From the NCBI GenBank assembly GCA_963835855.1, contig CAWIHA010000019.1, forward strand, positions 1 to 52,276: a stretch of DNA of 52,276 nucleotides, read 5' to 3'. Below, in pieces: positions 35,168-46,065 of the stretch. The notes below the pieces were generated by a model. That model did no database searches and was not told the origin of the DNA. It was given only the letters and a program-made list of their open reading frames with translations. A program made the position numbers and the translations under genes. This DNA comes from CAWIHA01 sp963835855 (GTDB taxonomy: Bacteria; Acidobacteriota; Terriglobia; Bryobacterales; Bryobacteraceae). How positions within the stretch are numbered: position 1 is the stretch's first letter; every line of letters begins with the position of its first letter.

Positions 35168-35424
35168 ACCGTTCTTGTCGGCCAAAACGCGGTGGTCTGC
35201 TGCATGGTCAGTTGCTGCTGACCGAGGCGACCCCGAGCGTCCACTCCTGGTGCGAATGATGGCATACAGGCCCTTTGCGCATTCTGGGAAGGTGCGAAAT
35301 CTGAAACGTAGAACGAAAGTACCAAGCCGGCGCTCCGCGTCGGACCGCCACGCCCACAATATTTTGGTCCTTACCCCTTGATTCCCGCGGCCTGCCAAAA
35401 GCGGTCGATAAGTCGATTGACAGG

Positions 35425-38400
35425 ATGAGGCTTAGCCGCCGTCCGATCTCAAAACGATGGTGCATCGTGTGCCGGTTCGCCTGGCCGCTTGTGGTTAGTC
35501 TCGGCCTCTCTGTGTTTGTGGCTGGATGCGGTCATAATGCTGGAAGCGAGGCGCGCGGCTATACCACCCATACGGAGCAAAGAATCGGCGACTTGGGCCG
35601 CCGTGTACACTCCGGCTCCCTTGTCGAAATCCAGGGCACCGTCACCTATGCCGACCCGGTTTCTGACTTGCTCTTTGTTCAAGATGGATCAGGCGCTCTC
35701 CGTGTCGAGGCGCGCCACCTGGATTCCGGCCTCGCGCCGAACCGTTGTGTGCGCGTGCGGGGCGTCGTGGCCGGGAGCGCTGGCGCCTTTTTCCTGACCG
35801 ATGCCCAGGTCTTCTCCCTGCCCGGGTTCAGGACGACAGCGCCGGTGCGCGCTCCCATCGAGAAGCTTGTATCAGGCCAATTCCAATACCGCTTGGTGGA
35901 GCTCGAGGGCATTGTGCGGGCGGCATCGGTCGAACGCAGCAATATGCTCTGGCTCAGCGTGGTCGTCGAGCGCGAGCCCGTGAACGTAAGGGTCGTCGCA
36001 TACACCGGCGTGCACGCCAGCGGGCTTCCGGATACAACCGTGCGCGTGCGGGGGATCCTGAATGTCATCCGCGACTATAATGGCAAACCGGCACGCGTTG
36101 AGTTGTGGGCCTCGACCTTCGATGACGTTAAGCTAACTCAGCCGGCCAGAAGCCTTTCCGACATCCCGCTGTGGACGGTCGCCCGCCTGAGGGCCGCTGG
36201 TGGTTCGGGGGTGCCGGCCGCACGGGTACGCATGCGGGGAAGCCTCATCACCCGCCTTCCCGAACATAGCCTGTGGCTTCGCGATGAGACGGGTGAGATA
36301 CGACTGCGTCCCGCCGCGGCTAACCTTCTGAAGGGAGACAAAGACGCCGACCTGGTGGGATTTGCTTTGGCTGAATCCGGTGCTCTATCCCTGATCGAAA
36401 CCGTGCCCGTATCGGCGCCCAAAGACAAAGACAATGCCAACCCGGCCGCTGCGGAAATGCCTGTCCTGCGGACGGCTGCCGCGTTGCACGCGCTGGAACC
36501 GCGTCAGGCGCTGATGCGCTACCCGGTCCACCTGCGCGCCGTGGTCACCTATTACACTCCCAGTTGGAAGGTTCTCTTCGTCCAGGACAAAACCGGCGGC
36601 ACGTTCGTCAACATCCATAACTTCAAGGATCTGGGTTTGCACCCTGGACAACGCATCGAGATCTTGGGCGTGAGCGATGCCGGCGATTTTGCCCCCACGG
36701 TCGAGCTGATCAGACTCAGGCTTCTCCCGTGGTCGGGTCCGATGCCGGCGCCCGCAACTGCCTCCATCGATGAGCTGGTTTCCGGAAGACAGGACAGCAA
36801 CTGGGTTGAAGCGAGTGGTGTGGTCAGGTCCGTCAGAGAGGAGGGCGGGCACACAGTACTGGAAGTTATCAGCGGAGTTCATCGGTTTCGCGTGCACCTG
36901 CTGGCCGACCTCGCTCGGGCCGCCCGATTGATCGACTCTAGGGTGCGGTTCCAGGGCGTGTGTGGCGCGGTTTTCAATCCGAAGAGGCAACTGATTGGCA
37001 TTCAATTGCTCGTGCCGGGCGAAGCCTACATCTACGTCGAGGAGCCGGGCCCGGCCGATCCATTTGGCCTGCCGCTGAGCACAATCGACAGCTTGAGGCA
37101 GTTCGCTCCCAAGCGTTCGCCCGATCACCGCGTGAGGATCCAGGGTACAGCGGTCTTGCAGGGTTCCGGCAGACTCTATGTTCAGGACAGCACGGGAGGA
37201 GTGCTTCTGGTGATGGACCCGGGGGCCAGGATTGTGCCCGGAGAAGTGGTTGATGCGGTTGGGTTCCCGAGTCCGAGCTCGTTCGCGCCGGTTCTGACCG
37301 GCGCCACGATTCGCTTGATGGGCTACGGCGGGAGTCTGCCAGCCGTTCCGATCGTTGCGGAGCAAGCTCGGGAAGGGAGTTACGACGGACAGTTGGTCCG
37401 CCTCGATGGCTACGTCGTGGACCGGGCATCCACGGCGGAAGGCAGCAGTATCGTTCTTCAGTCGGGGAGCATGCACTTCACGGCGCAATTGGCTGCGGGC
37501 GCCGGCGATCTGTCCTGGCTGCGAAAGGGCTCCATCGCACAGATCACCGGCGTCTGTTCGGTAGTGGAGGCCGACGACTCGCGCTCGATCTTCGTACCCA
37601 ACTCGTTTCGCCTGCTGCTGCGGTCGCCCAGCGACGTGGTGGTGCTTCGGCAACCGCCCTGGTGGACCGGGGAACGCGCACGGCAGACGGTGTTCAGCAT
37701 GGGCATCCTCATCGCGGTGATCTCCGTCTGGGTCTTCGTGCTGCGGCGGCGGGTGCGCGCCCAGACGGCAATCATCCGCAGGAAACTGGATGAAGAGACC
37801 GCGCTCAAAGTCAAGAAGGAAGCAGCCGAAGCCGCCAGTCACGCGAAGAGCCAATTCCTTGCCAACATGAGCCACGAGATGCGGACTCCCATGAACGCGG
37901 TGAGAGGATTCGCGCATCTGCTCGCCGAAACCAGCTTGACCGAGGAGCAGCGCGAATGCACCCTGTTGATCAACCAGTCAGCCGATTTGCTGCTGGGGGT
38001 CATCAACGACATTCTGGATTTTTCAAAGATCGACGCCGGCCGGCTGGAACTCGAGCAGACTCCATTCCGGCTGCGCGATTGCATTTGCGGCACGGTTGCA
38101 TTGTTCCAACATGCCGCGGACCAGAAGGGCATCGATCTTTCGCTTAGCCTGGCCGATGACATTCCGGAGATGGCCGCCGGAGACGACTTGCGTTTGCGGC
38201 AGATTCTGATGAATCTGATTGGAAACGCGGTGAAGTTCACCGCGCACGGAGGCGTCTCCGTAAGCGCGCGCCTCCTGGAGCGGACGGGCCAGACGACCAG
38301 CATTGCGATTGAAGTGGCCGACTCGGGAATCGGTGTGCCGCTGGAAATGCAGGGAGCGATCTTCTCCGCCTTCGTGCAAGCCGATTGTTCCACGGGCCGG

Positions 38401-38991
38401 AAGTATGGCGGCACTGGGCTTGGACTGGCGATCGCCGCCAGGCTGGTGGAGATGATGGGCGGGTCCATTCACGTCCACAGTGAACCGGGGCGCGGGAGTA
38501 CATTCTCCTTTACCGTGGTGTTGAAGACAGTCGCAGCCGAGAGCCGCGCCCCCGAGCTCACGACTCCCACGAATGCGCCGCTCTCGCCGCTCTCGCTGTT
38601 GATAGCCGAAGACAACCTGGTAAACCAGCGGCTGATCGTACGGTTGCTGGAGCGTGCGGGGCACCGGACTACCGTGGCCCTGAACGGCCGCGAAGCGGTT
38701 GCCCGGTACTCCGAGGGGCATTACGACGCGGTCCTGATGGATGTCCAAATGCCGGAGGTGGACGGTTTCGAGGCCACCGCCCAGATCCGCGCCTTAGAGG
38801 CTGCCACCGGCCGGCACACCCCCATCATCGCCTTGACGGCGCACGCAATGGCCGGCGATCGTGAGAGATGTCTCGCGGCCGGCATGGACGCATATCTGCC
38901 CAAGCCGATCGATCCCCGAGCGCTGAGCGCGGCCCTTGCGGCGGTGGGGAACGGACCAGGCGCTGGGACCGGACACTCACCCGGGAATTAG
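35425..38991 (+). CDS. Hybrid histidine kinase with large OB-fold periplasmic region
   Basis: 1188 codons. An N-terminal signal with a lipobox-like FVAGC (Cys35), unusual for a kinase. Residues about 60-750 are repeated OB-fold-like modules (e.g. GSLVEIQGTVTYADPVSDLL, VRIQGTAVLQGSGRLYVQD), perhaps six or seven. A membrane helix lies near residue 760 (MGILIAVISVWVFVL). Then HisKA FLANMSHEMRTPMNAVRGFA (His near 816), ATPase DSGIGVP and GGTGLGLAIAARL, and a C-terminal receiver with DAVLMDVQMPEVDGF (Asp near 1102). Ligand unknown. The phosphate recipient beyond its own receiver is not encoded nearby. Confidence 0.9.
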   Translation: MRLSRRPISKRWCIVCRFAWPLVVSLGLSVFVAGCGHNAGSEARGYTTHTEQRIGDLGRRVHSGSLVEIQGTVTYADPVSDLLFVQDGSGALRVEARHLDSGLAPNRCVRVRGVVAGSAGAFFLTDAQVFSLPGFRTTAPVRAPIEKLVSGQFQYRLVELEGIVRAASVERSNMLWLSVVVEREPVNVRVVAYTGVHASGLPDTTVRVRGILNVIRDYNGKPARVELWASTFDDVKLTQPARSLSDIPLWTVARLRAAGGSGVPAARVRMRGSLITRLPEHSLWLRDETGEIRLRPAAANLLKGDKDADLVGFALAESGALSLIETVPVSAPKDKDNANPAAAEMPVLRTAAALHALEPRQALMRYPVHLRAVVTYYTPSWKVLFVQDKTGGTFVNIHNFKDLGLHPGQRIEILGVSDAGDFAPTVELIRLRLLPWSGPMPAPATASIDELVSGRQDSNWVEASGVVRSVREEGGHTVLEVISGVHRFRVHLLADLARAARLIDSRVRFQGVCGAVFNPKRQLIGIQLLVPGEAYIYVEEPGPADPFGLPLSTIDSLRQFAPKRSPDHRVRIQGTAVLQGSGRLYVQDSTGGVLLVMDPGARIVPGEVVDAVGFPSPSSFAPVLTGATIRLMGYGGSLPAVPIVAEQAREGSYDGQLVRLDGYVVDRASTAEGSSIVLQSGSMHFTAQLAAGAGDLSWLRKGSIAQITGVCSVVEADDSRSIFVPNSFRLLLRSPSDVVVLRQPPWWTGERARQTVFSMGILIAVISVWVFVLRRRVRAQTAIIRRKLDEETALKVKKEAAEAASHAKSQFLANMSHEMRTPMNAVRGFAHLLAETSLTEEQRECTLLINQSADLLLGVINDILDFSKIDAGRLELEQTPFRLRDCICGTVALFQHAADQKGIDLSLSLADDIPEMAAGDDLRLRQILMNLIGNAVKFTAHGGVSVSARLLERTGQTTSIAIEVADSGIGVPLEMQGAIFSAFVQADCSTGRKYGGTGLGLAIAARLVEMMGGSIHVHSEPGRGSTFSFTVVLKTVAAESRAPELTTPTNAPLSPLSLLIAEDNLVNQRLIVRLLERAGHRTTVALNGREAVARYSEGHYDAVLMDVQMPEVDGFEATAQIRALEAATGRHTPIIALTAHAMAGDRERCLAAGMDAYLPKPIDPRALSAALAAVGNGPGAGTGHSPGN

Positions 38992-39116
38992 GCTGGCACC
39001 ATTCCCCCCTGAACTCGGGAGACGGCGTGGAGAGGACCTTCCTGCTTTCGGTCAACCTCGGCTGATGCTCGAGCGGATGATCGCACAACTCGCTTTCCGG
39101 CGTGCATTGGTTTTCC

Positions 39117-39205
39117 TGGTGCCCGGGGCGGGACTTGAACCCGCACTCACCTTGCGGTGAAAAGGATTTTAAGTCCTTTGCGTCTGCCGGTTTCGCCACC
39201 CGGGC
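39117..39205 (-). tRNA. tRNA-Leu(TAA)
   Basis: On the minus strand: acceptor strands GCCCGGG and CCCGGGC, D arm GGCGAAACCGGCAGAC, anticodon loop CTTAAAA (anticodon TAA), a long variable arm with CACCGCAAGGTG, T arm GCGGGTTCAAGTCCCGC, and encoded CCA. 89 bases. Intact, in contrast with the broken tRNA-Leu(CAA) at 7,767. Confidence 0.96.
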
Positions 39206-39341
39206 AAGCTGTGGCCCCGCGCTTCATTATAGACAACGCCCTGCCCCGACGACGCTGCGAACATCCTGTTCAGGAGCATGCCGGGGCCAGCATAGGATGG
39301 TGCTTATCCCTGCTGCAAGCGCCAGGCCGGGAATGAGCGCC

Positions 39342-40649
39342 TCACTCCACTGCGTAGAGGTTGCCGTCTGCGCTGCCAAGGTAAACCACGCCGCGATCCA
39401 CGGTGGGCGACGAGAGCATCGCCCCCACAGAGAAGATCTTTGCACCGGCAACGTACATGTCCTCAAAGAAGTCGGACGTGAAGATCACCTTGAAATCCGG
39501 CGCGCCGTCCGGGCCGAATGCGCCGAGAGCGTTCTGCTTTGAGGCCGGCGTCTGGAACTCCCAGGCGAACTTGCCAATCTTAAGGTCCACCGCGTACAGC
39601 CTTCCGTTGAAGGACCCGTAGTAGGCCATCCCGCCGGCAATCGCGGGCGAGGAAAAGACGATCATGTGCGCATCGAGAGTGAACCGCTCTTTGCCGGTGT
39701 TCGCGTCCACGGCTTGAAACAGCGGCGGGATGGACGTGCCGAAGTAGACCACGCCATCGTAAACCGCGGGCGACGCATTCACCCACGTCGTCTTGAAGTT
39801 CCACTTCTCTTGACCCGTCTTGGCGTCCACCGCGTAAACGTGCGAGTCACGGCAGCCGAAGTAGACCACGCCGCCGGAAACCACCGGTGAGGATTGAATC
39901 CCCGTCTGGTTGTAGTTCTTGTTGTCTTCACCGGTTTTGAATTTCCACTTTTCCTGGCCGGTGGCGGCATCGAGAGCGTAAAGGTAAGTATCCCAGCTAC
40001 CGAAATAGACCACGCCATCGGCGAGCGCTGGAGAGGAGTGGACTACGTCCTGTGTGGCGAACTTCCATTTCAGTTGCCCGGTTTGGGCGTCGAGAGCGTA
40101 AAAGTTCTTATCGCCGCTGCCGAAATAGACGAGGCCCTTATCGACCGCGGGCGAGGAGAGATAAAAATCCCACAGGTCCGGGATGACTTGGGTTCGGGGA
40201 TTGTAACCGTGCAAGCCCCTGGCTTCGAACATCCTCTCGCCAGCGGTCTCGAATTTCCACCTCAGTTTGCCGGTTGCCTCTTCGAGGGCGTAAAAGGCGC
40301 CGTCGTAGCTGCCGAAGAAAACCGTTCCTCGAACCACCGCAGGAGAAGAGCGGACAGGGCCGCCCGTGGCGAACTTCCACTTCTCTTTTCCTGTGGCCGT
40401 ATCGACGGCATACAGGTTCTTGTCGTCGCTTCCGAAATAGGCGACGCTATCGGCAAGGGCAGGAGAGGATACCACCGCGCCGCCGGTCCTGAAAGCCCAC
40501 TTGATGCCCTTGAATTGCCGCGGGCCTTCGGTTTCGTAGACTCCGGTATGAGCAAGATTGCCCCGGAACATGTTCTGGGAAAATGCGCCCGGCGAGACCG
40601 CGGCAACAAACGCTGGAAGCAGGAACAGCCGGTTGATAGGTTTGTGCAT
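39342..40649 (-). CDS. Secreted PQQ-type beta-propeller protein (left copy)
   Basis: 435 codons with signal peptide (RLFLLPAFVAAVSPGAFSQ). Eight or so repeats have the PQQ-blade pattern VSSPALADSVAYFGSDD, LYAVDTATGKEKWKFATGG, VYFGSWDTYLYALDAATGQE. It is a circular propeller of the BamB/PQQ type but has no dehydrogenase active-site motifs and no lipobox, so it is an exported binding or scaffold protein. TATAAA at 40,666-40,671 (minus strand) may be its -10. It is divergent from the S55 peptidase and repeated in mirror image at 51,488. Confidence 0.85.
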   Translation of the reverse strand: MHKPINRLFLLPAFVAAVSPGAFSQNMFRGNLAHTGVYETEGPRQFKGIKWAFRTGGAVVSSPALADSVAYFGSDDKNLYAVDTATGKEKWKFATGGPVRSSPAVVRGTVFFGSYDGAFYALEEATGKLRWKFETAGERMFEARGLHGYNPRTQVIPDLWDFYLSSPAVDKGLVYFGSGDKNFYALDAQTGQLKWKFATQDVVHSSPALADGVVYFGSWDTYLYALDAATGQEKWKFKTGEDNKNYNQTGIQSSPVVSGGVVYFGCRDSHVYAVDAKTGQEKWNFKTTWVNASPAVYDGVVYFGTSIPPLFQAVDANTGKERFTLDAHMIVFSSPAIAGGMAYYGSFNGRLYAVDLKIGKFAWEFQTPASKQNALGAFGPDGAPDFKVIFTSDFFEDMYVAGAKIFSVGAMLSSPTVDRGVVYLGSADGNLYAVE

Positions 40650-40845
40650 AAAGAGTCCAAGTACCTTTATACGCTGGCGCAGGGGATTTTGTTGCGGGCT
40701 GAACGCAGTTTAGCAACCGGGCTCGGAGAGGCTGGACACAAGGGAGGCGTCAGTTCCACCATTCGTCGGTCGGGAGGCAGTCGGCCCAGGGGGAACGCGG
40801 GCGAGGCTATTCGCCCCACAGCCGGGACACCGCCCCAAGCCGCCG

Positions 40846-40857
40846 TATAATAAAGGC
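40846..40857 (+). promoter_or_regulatory. -10 element before left S55 gene
   Basis: TATAAT at 40,846-40,851, six bases, then ATG at 40,858, so the transcript would begin at the start codon. The mirror copy is at 51,286-51,291 on the minus strand. No clear -35 box. Confidence 0.5.
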
Positions 40858-42887
40858 ATGCGTCCGCCTCGGAGAAGGCGAATGCCCGTCGAGGAACAGC
40901 ACCCCATGAAAAATTGGTCCGCCGCGGCGTTCGCAGTCGTGGCTTGTGTTTTACCTGCGCTGGCAATGCCGTCGCCGACGGTTCGTGCCAACGCCGGCAA
41001 ATCCGAAACCGCGGAGACCGCACCGGCTCGCCCGAAGTCCGGGAAAGTGGAAATCATGAAGTCGTCCGAGCTGCGGCCGGGGATGAAAGGCTACGCCTGG
41101 ACCGTCTTCGCCGGGACCAAGCCCGAGCCTGTGCCGGTGGAAATCATCGGCGTTTTGAAGAACGCCTGGGGCCCGAAGCAGGACGTTATCCTGGCGAAGA
41201 TGGGTGGCAAGGCGGCGCGGACTAACGTCGCGGCCGGGATGAGCGGCAGCCCGGTTTACATCAGCGGGAAACTGATCGGCGCGGTGGCTTTGCGCCTGAG
41301 CATGTTTTCCCCCGATGCCATCTGCGGAATCACGCCCATCGAGCTGATGCTCGAGGTCGAGGATTTTGACAACTCCGTTCCGGCGGATGCGCGCACGCCC
41401 GAGAGAGTGCAGGAGCTCCGGAAGGTGAGTGACCGCGCTCTCGATTCGATGGCCGAGCGGTCCTCCGGCGGAGGCGACTTGCGGCTCGAGCCCGCGTCCC
41501 TCAACCAGCGAGGTGACTGCTCGCCAGGTGATGGCGGCCGGCGCCGCGCCGGCCCTGCAGGCTTCCCGCAACAGAACGCGTCATGGTTCCCATCGAAACG
41601 CCTGTCAGCTTTTTCGGGGTTCGCTCCAGCCGTGCTGCGGGAATTCGGGCCGCTGTTCCAGCAGCTTGGCATTACGCCCGTCGCGGGCGGGGCGAGCAGC
41701 GCTCGATAGCCCAAGCCGGCGCCCGGATGGCAGAATGCGCTGCGCCCGGCGAACGCAAGTGCCGGGGTTCTGGTCTCGGGCGATATGAGCATGACCGGCC
41801 TCGGAACCGTCACCTACAACGATGGCAAGCGCGTGCTGGCGTTCGGCCACTCCTTCTTCAATCTCGGGCCGGTGGAAATGCCAATGAGCAAGGGCGAAAT
41901 CCTGATGACGCTCTCCTCGGGTTACCAGCCCAACAAGTTCGGCAACGCAACCGAGATCGTCGGCGCTCTGACGCAGGACCGGCATAGCGGCATCATGGGC
42001 ACGCTCGGCGCCGAGGCCCGCATGATTCCCGTCACCGTGACCGTGCGCTCGTTTGGGAAAACAACACCGTCAAGAAGCAGAGCGTCAACCACTTCAGCGT
42101 TTTCGTGAATCAGAAGTGGACACCTTCGCTGATGATGATGACCCTGTTCAATTCCATCTCCAGCTCCAACGATGCCATGGAGGAGGCGACCATCCGGCTG
42201 ACGGGCAAGGTCGAGCTCGGCGGTAGCCCGAACCTCTCGCTCTTCACCATGCAGGCGCCCGGAGACGCCCCCATGCCGACTCCGATGATGCTGGCCGGCT
42301 GGTGGGGCGATAAGTTCAGCCGCCTGTTCCTCAATGCCGTGAAGAACCCGGACCTCAAGAAGGTGGATGCCACCGTGGATATCATCCCGGAACGCCGCGT
42401 AGCCACCATTGACAACGCCTGGATTACACAGACGGAGCTGGCGCCGGGCGAATCCGTGCCGGTCAAGGTGTTTCTCCGGCCGTACCGCGGAGAACGGATC
42501 GTGCGCGAGTTCAAATTGAAAATCCCCGAAGGCGTCGTGCGGGGCGACTACCAGGTTCTGCTCAGCGATGCCGACAGCCTGAACCGCATGCAAAGCGCGG
42601 CGGCCTTCGCGAACCGCTTCATGGACCTCCGCCAGACGGTATCGCTCATCAACCAGGAGCGGAGCAATAACCGGCTCTACGTCTCGCTGGTGGAGATGCG
42701 GCCCACCGTCTACTACGACGACAAGACTCTGCCCAGCCTGCCGGCTTCCGTGCTGAACGTGATGCAAAGCGGCCGCTCGGGCAGCCGTCAGTTTATCGCG
42801 ACCTCCGATAGCGCTGTAGAGCAAACCTCCATTCCCTTCGATTACGTCGTCAACGGCAGCTATTCGCTGAAGATCACGGTAAAGTAA
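40858..42887 (+). pseudogene. SpoIVB/S55-like peptidase, left copy, multiply frameshifted
   Basis: Starts as the intact mirror gene does (signal peptide KNWSAAAFAVVACVLPALA, then the S55 region with GMSGSPVY). The reading then changes frame several times between about 41,500 and 42,105; pieces such as VMAAGAAPAL, MSMTGLGTVTYNDGKRVLAF and NQKWTPSLMMMTLFNSISS lie in three frames. The last 780 bases are open and end KITVK like the partner. Where the arms differ the protein is a diverged paralog, not a noisy copy. It could be a dead paralog or a low-quality consensus. Confidence 0.8.
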
Positions 42888-42894
42888 TCCAGCT

Positions 42895-45105
42895 ATGCGA
42901 AAATTGCTATTTTTCATGACCCCTTTTTGCGCGGTGGCCGGCTTGCTCTGGGCTGTCCGGACCAAGACCTGGGTTGAAGACGACTACGCGGCATTTGAGA
43001 AGGGCCAGACCAAGCGGCTCTCCTTGCGCAGCGATGGCAGATTGACGTTGAGCCCGCGGTTCAAGGAAATGTGGGACTCCTCCACGCCGTTCCTCTGGGC
43101 GCTGGCGCAGGATTCGCATGGGAAGATCTACGCGGGCGGAGGCGGGCCGGGCGCTCCGGCGGCAAGGTGTACCAGATTGCGCCCGGCGGCAAAGCCCGCG
43201 TGGTGGCCGATCTGGATGATCTGGAGGTTCACGCCCTGGCCATGGACAAGAAGGATCAGGTGTACGCCGGCACTTCGCCCGGCGGGAAAATATACAGGAT
43301 TCCCCCGGGGGTAAAGCCGCAGGTCGTCTACGCGCCGAATGTGCAATACATCTGGGCGATGGCGTTCGACAGTAAGGGCGATCTTTTCGCCGCCACCGGC
43401 GACAAAGGCGAGGTCCACAAGATAGCTCCGAATGGCAAAGGCTCCGTATTCTTCAAAACCGGCGAGACTCACGCCCGCTCGCTCGCCATGGATGCCAACG
43501 ACAACCTGATCGTGGGAACCGAGCCCGGGGGATTGATCGTGCGTGTTTCTCCCCAGGGCGAGGGTTTCGTGCTGTACCAGGGGCCCAGGCGCGAGGTCAC
43601 CACGGTTGCGGTGGCGAAGGATGGATCGACGGCCGCTGGCGTGGGCAACAAGGAAGGCCGGACCGCCGCGCCTACGGCCGGTCCACCGCCTTCCATGCCA
43701 CCGCCGGCGCCGCCGCAACCGGCCAACCCCGCGACGCCCGCGCAGCAAGTGGCTCCTTCACGGCCCGCAGCAGCGGGCCCGCCAACGCTTGCTCCCGTCG
43801 CCGCGATTGCGGGCGGCTCGGAAGTTTATCGCATCGACCCGGAAGGCTTCCCGCACAAAGTCTGGAGCAATGCGCAAGCTATTGTTTACACGGTCGGTTT
43901 CGATGCCAAACAGCGGCCGCTCATCGGCACGGGCAACAAGGGCACCCTGTACCGGCTGGACTCCGATTTGGTCTACACGGAGCTGCTGAGCGCGGCGCCG
44001 ACCCAGGTGACATCGATCTCGACTGCGCTGAGCGGCAACCTTTACGCAGCCACTGGCAATGTCGGCAAGGTATACCGGATCGGGCCTGGGCCTGGAGAAA
44101 GAAGGCACGCTCGAAAGCGATGTTTTCGACGCTGGCCTGTTCTCGCGTTGGGGAAGGCTTTCGTTCCGCGGGCAGGCGAATGGCGGGCAGATCGCGTTCG
44201 AAACGCGCAGCGGCAACCTGGACCGGCCGGATAAGGATTGGTCCGCCTGGTCGGAGGCAATCACATCGCCTGATGGAGGGCGCGTAAGCTCGCCGCCGGC
44301 GCGCTTCCTCCAATGGAAGCTGATGATGAAGGCTTTGAGCGGGGGGCCTCGCCCGAGGTCTGTGAGGTGAACGCGGCTTACCTGCAGCGGAACGTCGGCG
44401 CAGGTGCAACAGATCGAAATCACACCGCCGAACTACCGGTTTCCGCGCCGGCCACACTCACGATCACGACCCCGCCGCCCTCTGAGCCTGCCGTCGCTTG
44501 GCAAACCGGCACGGTCAACGCCCTCGCCTTCGAGCGGGTCCGATGCGTCCTCGATGCAGTACGCGAAAGGCTGGATCGGAGCACGCTGGGCGGCGAGCGA
44601 TGAGAACGGCGATTCGCTCATCTACACTGTCCAGATCAAAGGCCAGAAGGAATCCGAGTGGAAACTGCTCAAGGATAAGCTGGCGGACAAGCACTGGAGC
44701 TGGGACTCGACGGCCTTTCCGGATGGCGAGTACCGCATTCGCGTGATCGCTTCGGACGCGCCGGGCAACACCGCCGAGCAGGCGCTCACCGGCGAGCTCA
44801 CGAGCGACCCGTTCCTGATCGACAACACTCCGCCTATGATCAGCGGGCTTGAGGCTGCGGCCGCTGGCAACAAGCTGACCATCCGCTGGAAGGCCGTGGA
44901 CGCGTTGAGCGTGATCGATAAGGCGGAGGTCTCCGTCAACGGCGGCGAGTGGACGCTGGTCGAGCCCACCACGAAGCTCTCCGATTCGCTCGAAGAGAAC
45001 TACGATGTTGCGCTGGACCGGCCGTCCGGCGGCGAGCAGACCATTGCAGTACGCGTCACCGACGACTATGACAACCAGGTGGTAGCGAAGGTGGTGGTGA
45101 AGTGA
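42895..45105 (+). pseudogene. Secreted propeller protein, left copy, frameshifted
   Basis: The left counterpart of the intact 738-residue gene at 46,998-49,214. It has a diverged N-terminus (signal peptide around FFMTPFCAVAGLLW, then VEDDYAAFEKGQTKRLSLRS), frame shifts near 43,150, 44,090 and 44,350-44,450, and a near-identical C-terminal half. Some lesions are small indels against the partner, for example GGGCCTGGGCC against GGGCCGGGCC and a run of six G against seven. That pattern is typical of consensus errors, though true decay is possible. Confidence 0.8.
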
Positions 45106-45330
45106 AAGCGCGGCGCGGCTGCGTTCCGTAATGGTCTTAGACCGCGTCCCCCGTCACAGCCGGCTACGTTGCTATTGTGCGATGCCGGGTAACATGAGGC
45201 TGGTGGCCAGCGTCTCAAGAGTTTGATACGAGTTTGGCTGCTATCGGGCGCCGGGTAGCTCCGATTCTGGTTGTACCGGTTGGCAGGGGCCGCTGGCGTT
45301 TTAGCGCGATAATCAAGGTACAGACTCTTG

Positions 45331-46035
45331 ATGGTTCTGGGAACCAGTCTTCAACGGCCGGCCGGACCCTCGGCGCCTTTGTGTGCAGTGGCGCTGGTCT
45401 TCGCCCTATCGGTGAGTGCCGCGGCACAGCGTCCGGACACACTGCCGTCTGCCACGCAACGGCCTCCCATCCAGCAGCCTGGCAGGGACGGGACCGGAAG
45501 TCCACCGCCGGGTTCGGGAGGTGTCTCCCCTTCGGCACCGCCGGCATCCGCTTCTCCAACGCCGGCGCCCACTCCCAAGCCGCGCGCCAAGCGAATCTTC
45601 GGAATGATCCCAAACTACCGGACTACTGGACTCGGCATACCATTCCAGAGCATCACGGCAAAGCAGAAGTTCGCGATCGCTGCGAAAGATTCCTTCGACT
45701 GGCCCATTATTCCCATGACGGCCGCCGGTGCGGGCTTGTACCAACTGGAAGATTCGCACCCCTCTTTCGGTGAGGGGCTCAAGGGCTACGGGAAGCGCTT
45801 TGCCGCAGCCTATGCCGACCAAGCCATCGGCAACTTTATGACGGAAGGGGTTTGGCCCTCGCTGTTAAGAGACGACCCGCGCTACTTTCGCCGTGGCACA
45901 GGCAGTAAGGTATCGCGAGCTTGGTATGCTGCCACCGTATCCTTGTTACCCGCAGGGACGACGGCAACTGGGGTTTCAACTACCCCAAAATTATCGGAAG
46001 CGCCATGACCGTGGGCATTTCGAACGAGCAATACG
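45331..46035 (+). pseudogene. Proline-rich secreted protein, left copy, cut at the fold-back
   Basis: Signal peptide (APLCAVALVFALSVSAAAQ), a Pro/Ser-rich spacer, then a globular region with ITAKQKFAIAAKDSFDW, PIIPMTAAGAGLYQLEDSHP and DQAIGNFMTEGVWPSLLRDD. A one-base change near 45,930 ends the frame early at 46,008; the partner arm keeps the reading RILVTRRDDGNWGFNYPKII. The gene has no C-terminus: the sequence folds back at 46,036. Function unknown; resembles acidobacterial exported proteins. Confidence 0.6.
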
Positions 46036-46065
46036 AAACCGACCAGGTGGCCAGCAGGAGCACTA
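46036..46065. other. 30-base spacer at the axis of the inverted duplication
   Basis: Unique sequence between the two arms. The flanks are an inverted repeat (GAACGAGCAATACG ending at 46,035 and CGTATTGCTCGTTC from 46,066), with two substitutions visible about 45-50 bases out. It may be the continuation of one arm's gene that escaped duplication, or a junction artefact. Confidence 0.8.

Larger units (their letters stand above)
39861..46035 (+). repeat. Left arm of a large inverted duplication
   Basis: The left arm mirrors 46,066-52,276. Outer landmarks pair with a coordinate sum of 92,137 (40,858 with 51,279; 39,894 with 52,243); inner landmarks sum to 92,103 (45,105 with 46,998). The middle of the left arm is therefore 34 bases shorter. 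Both ends of the arm look near-identical to the partner, while about 41,120-43,630 is clearly diverged. The left end may extend beyond the window's mirrored limit. Confidence 0.9.

Noticed and set aside
39102..39199. ORFs on both strands over tRNA-Leu(TAA)
   Set aside because: They are tRNA shadows (GAGLEPAL-type and AKPADAKDLK text).
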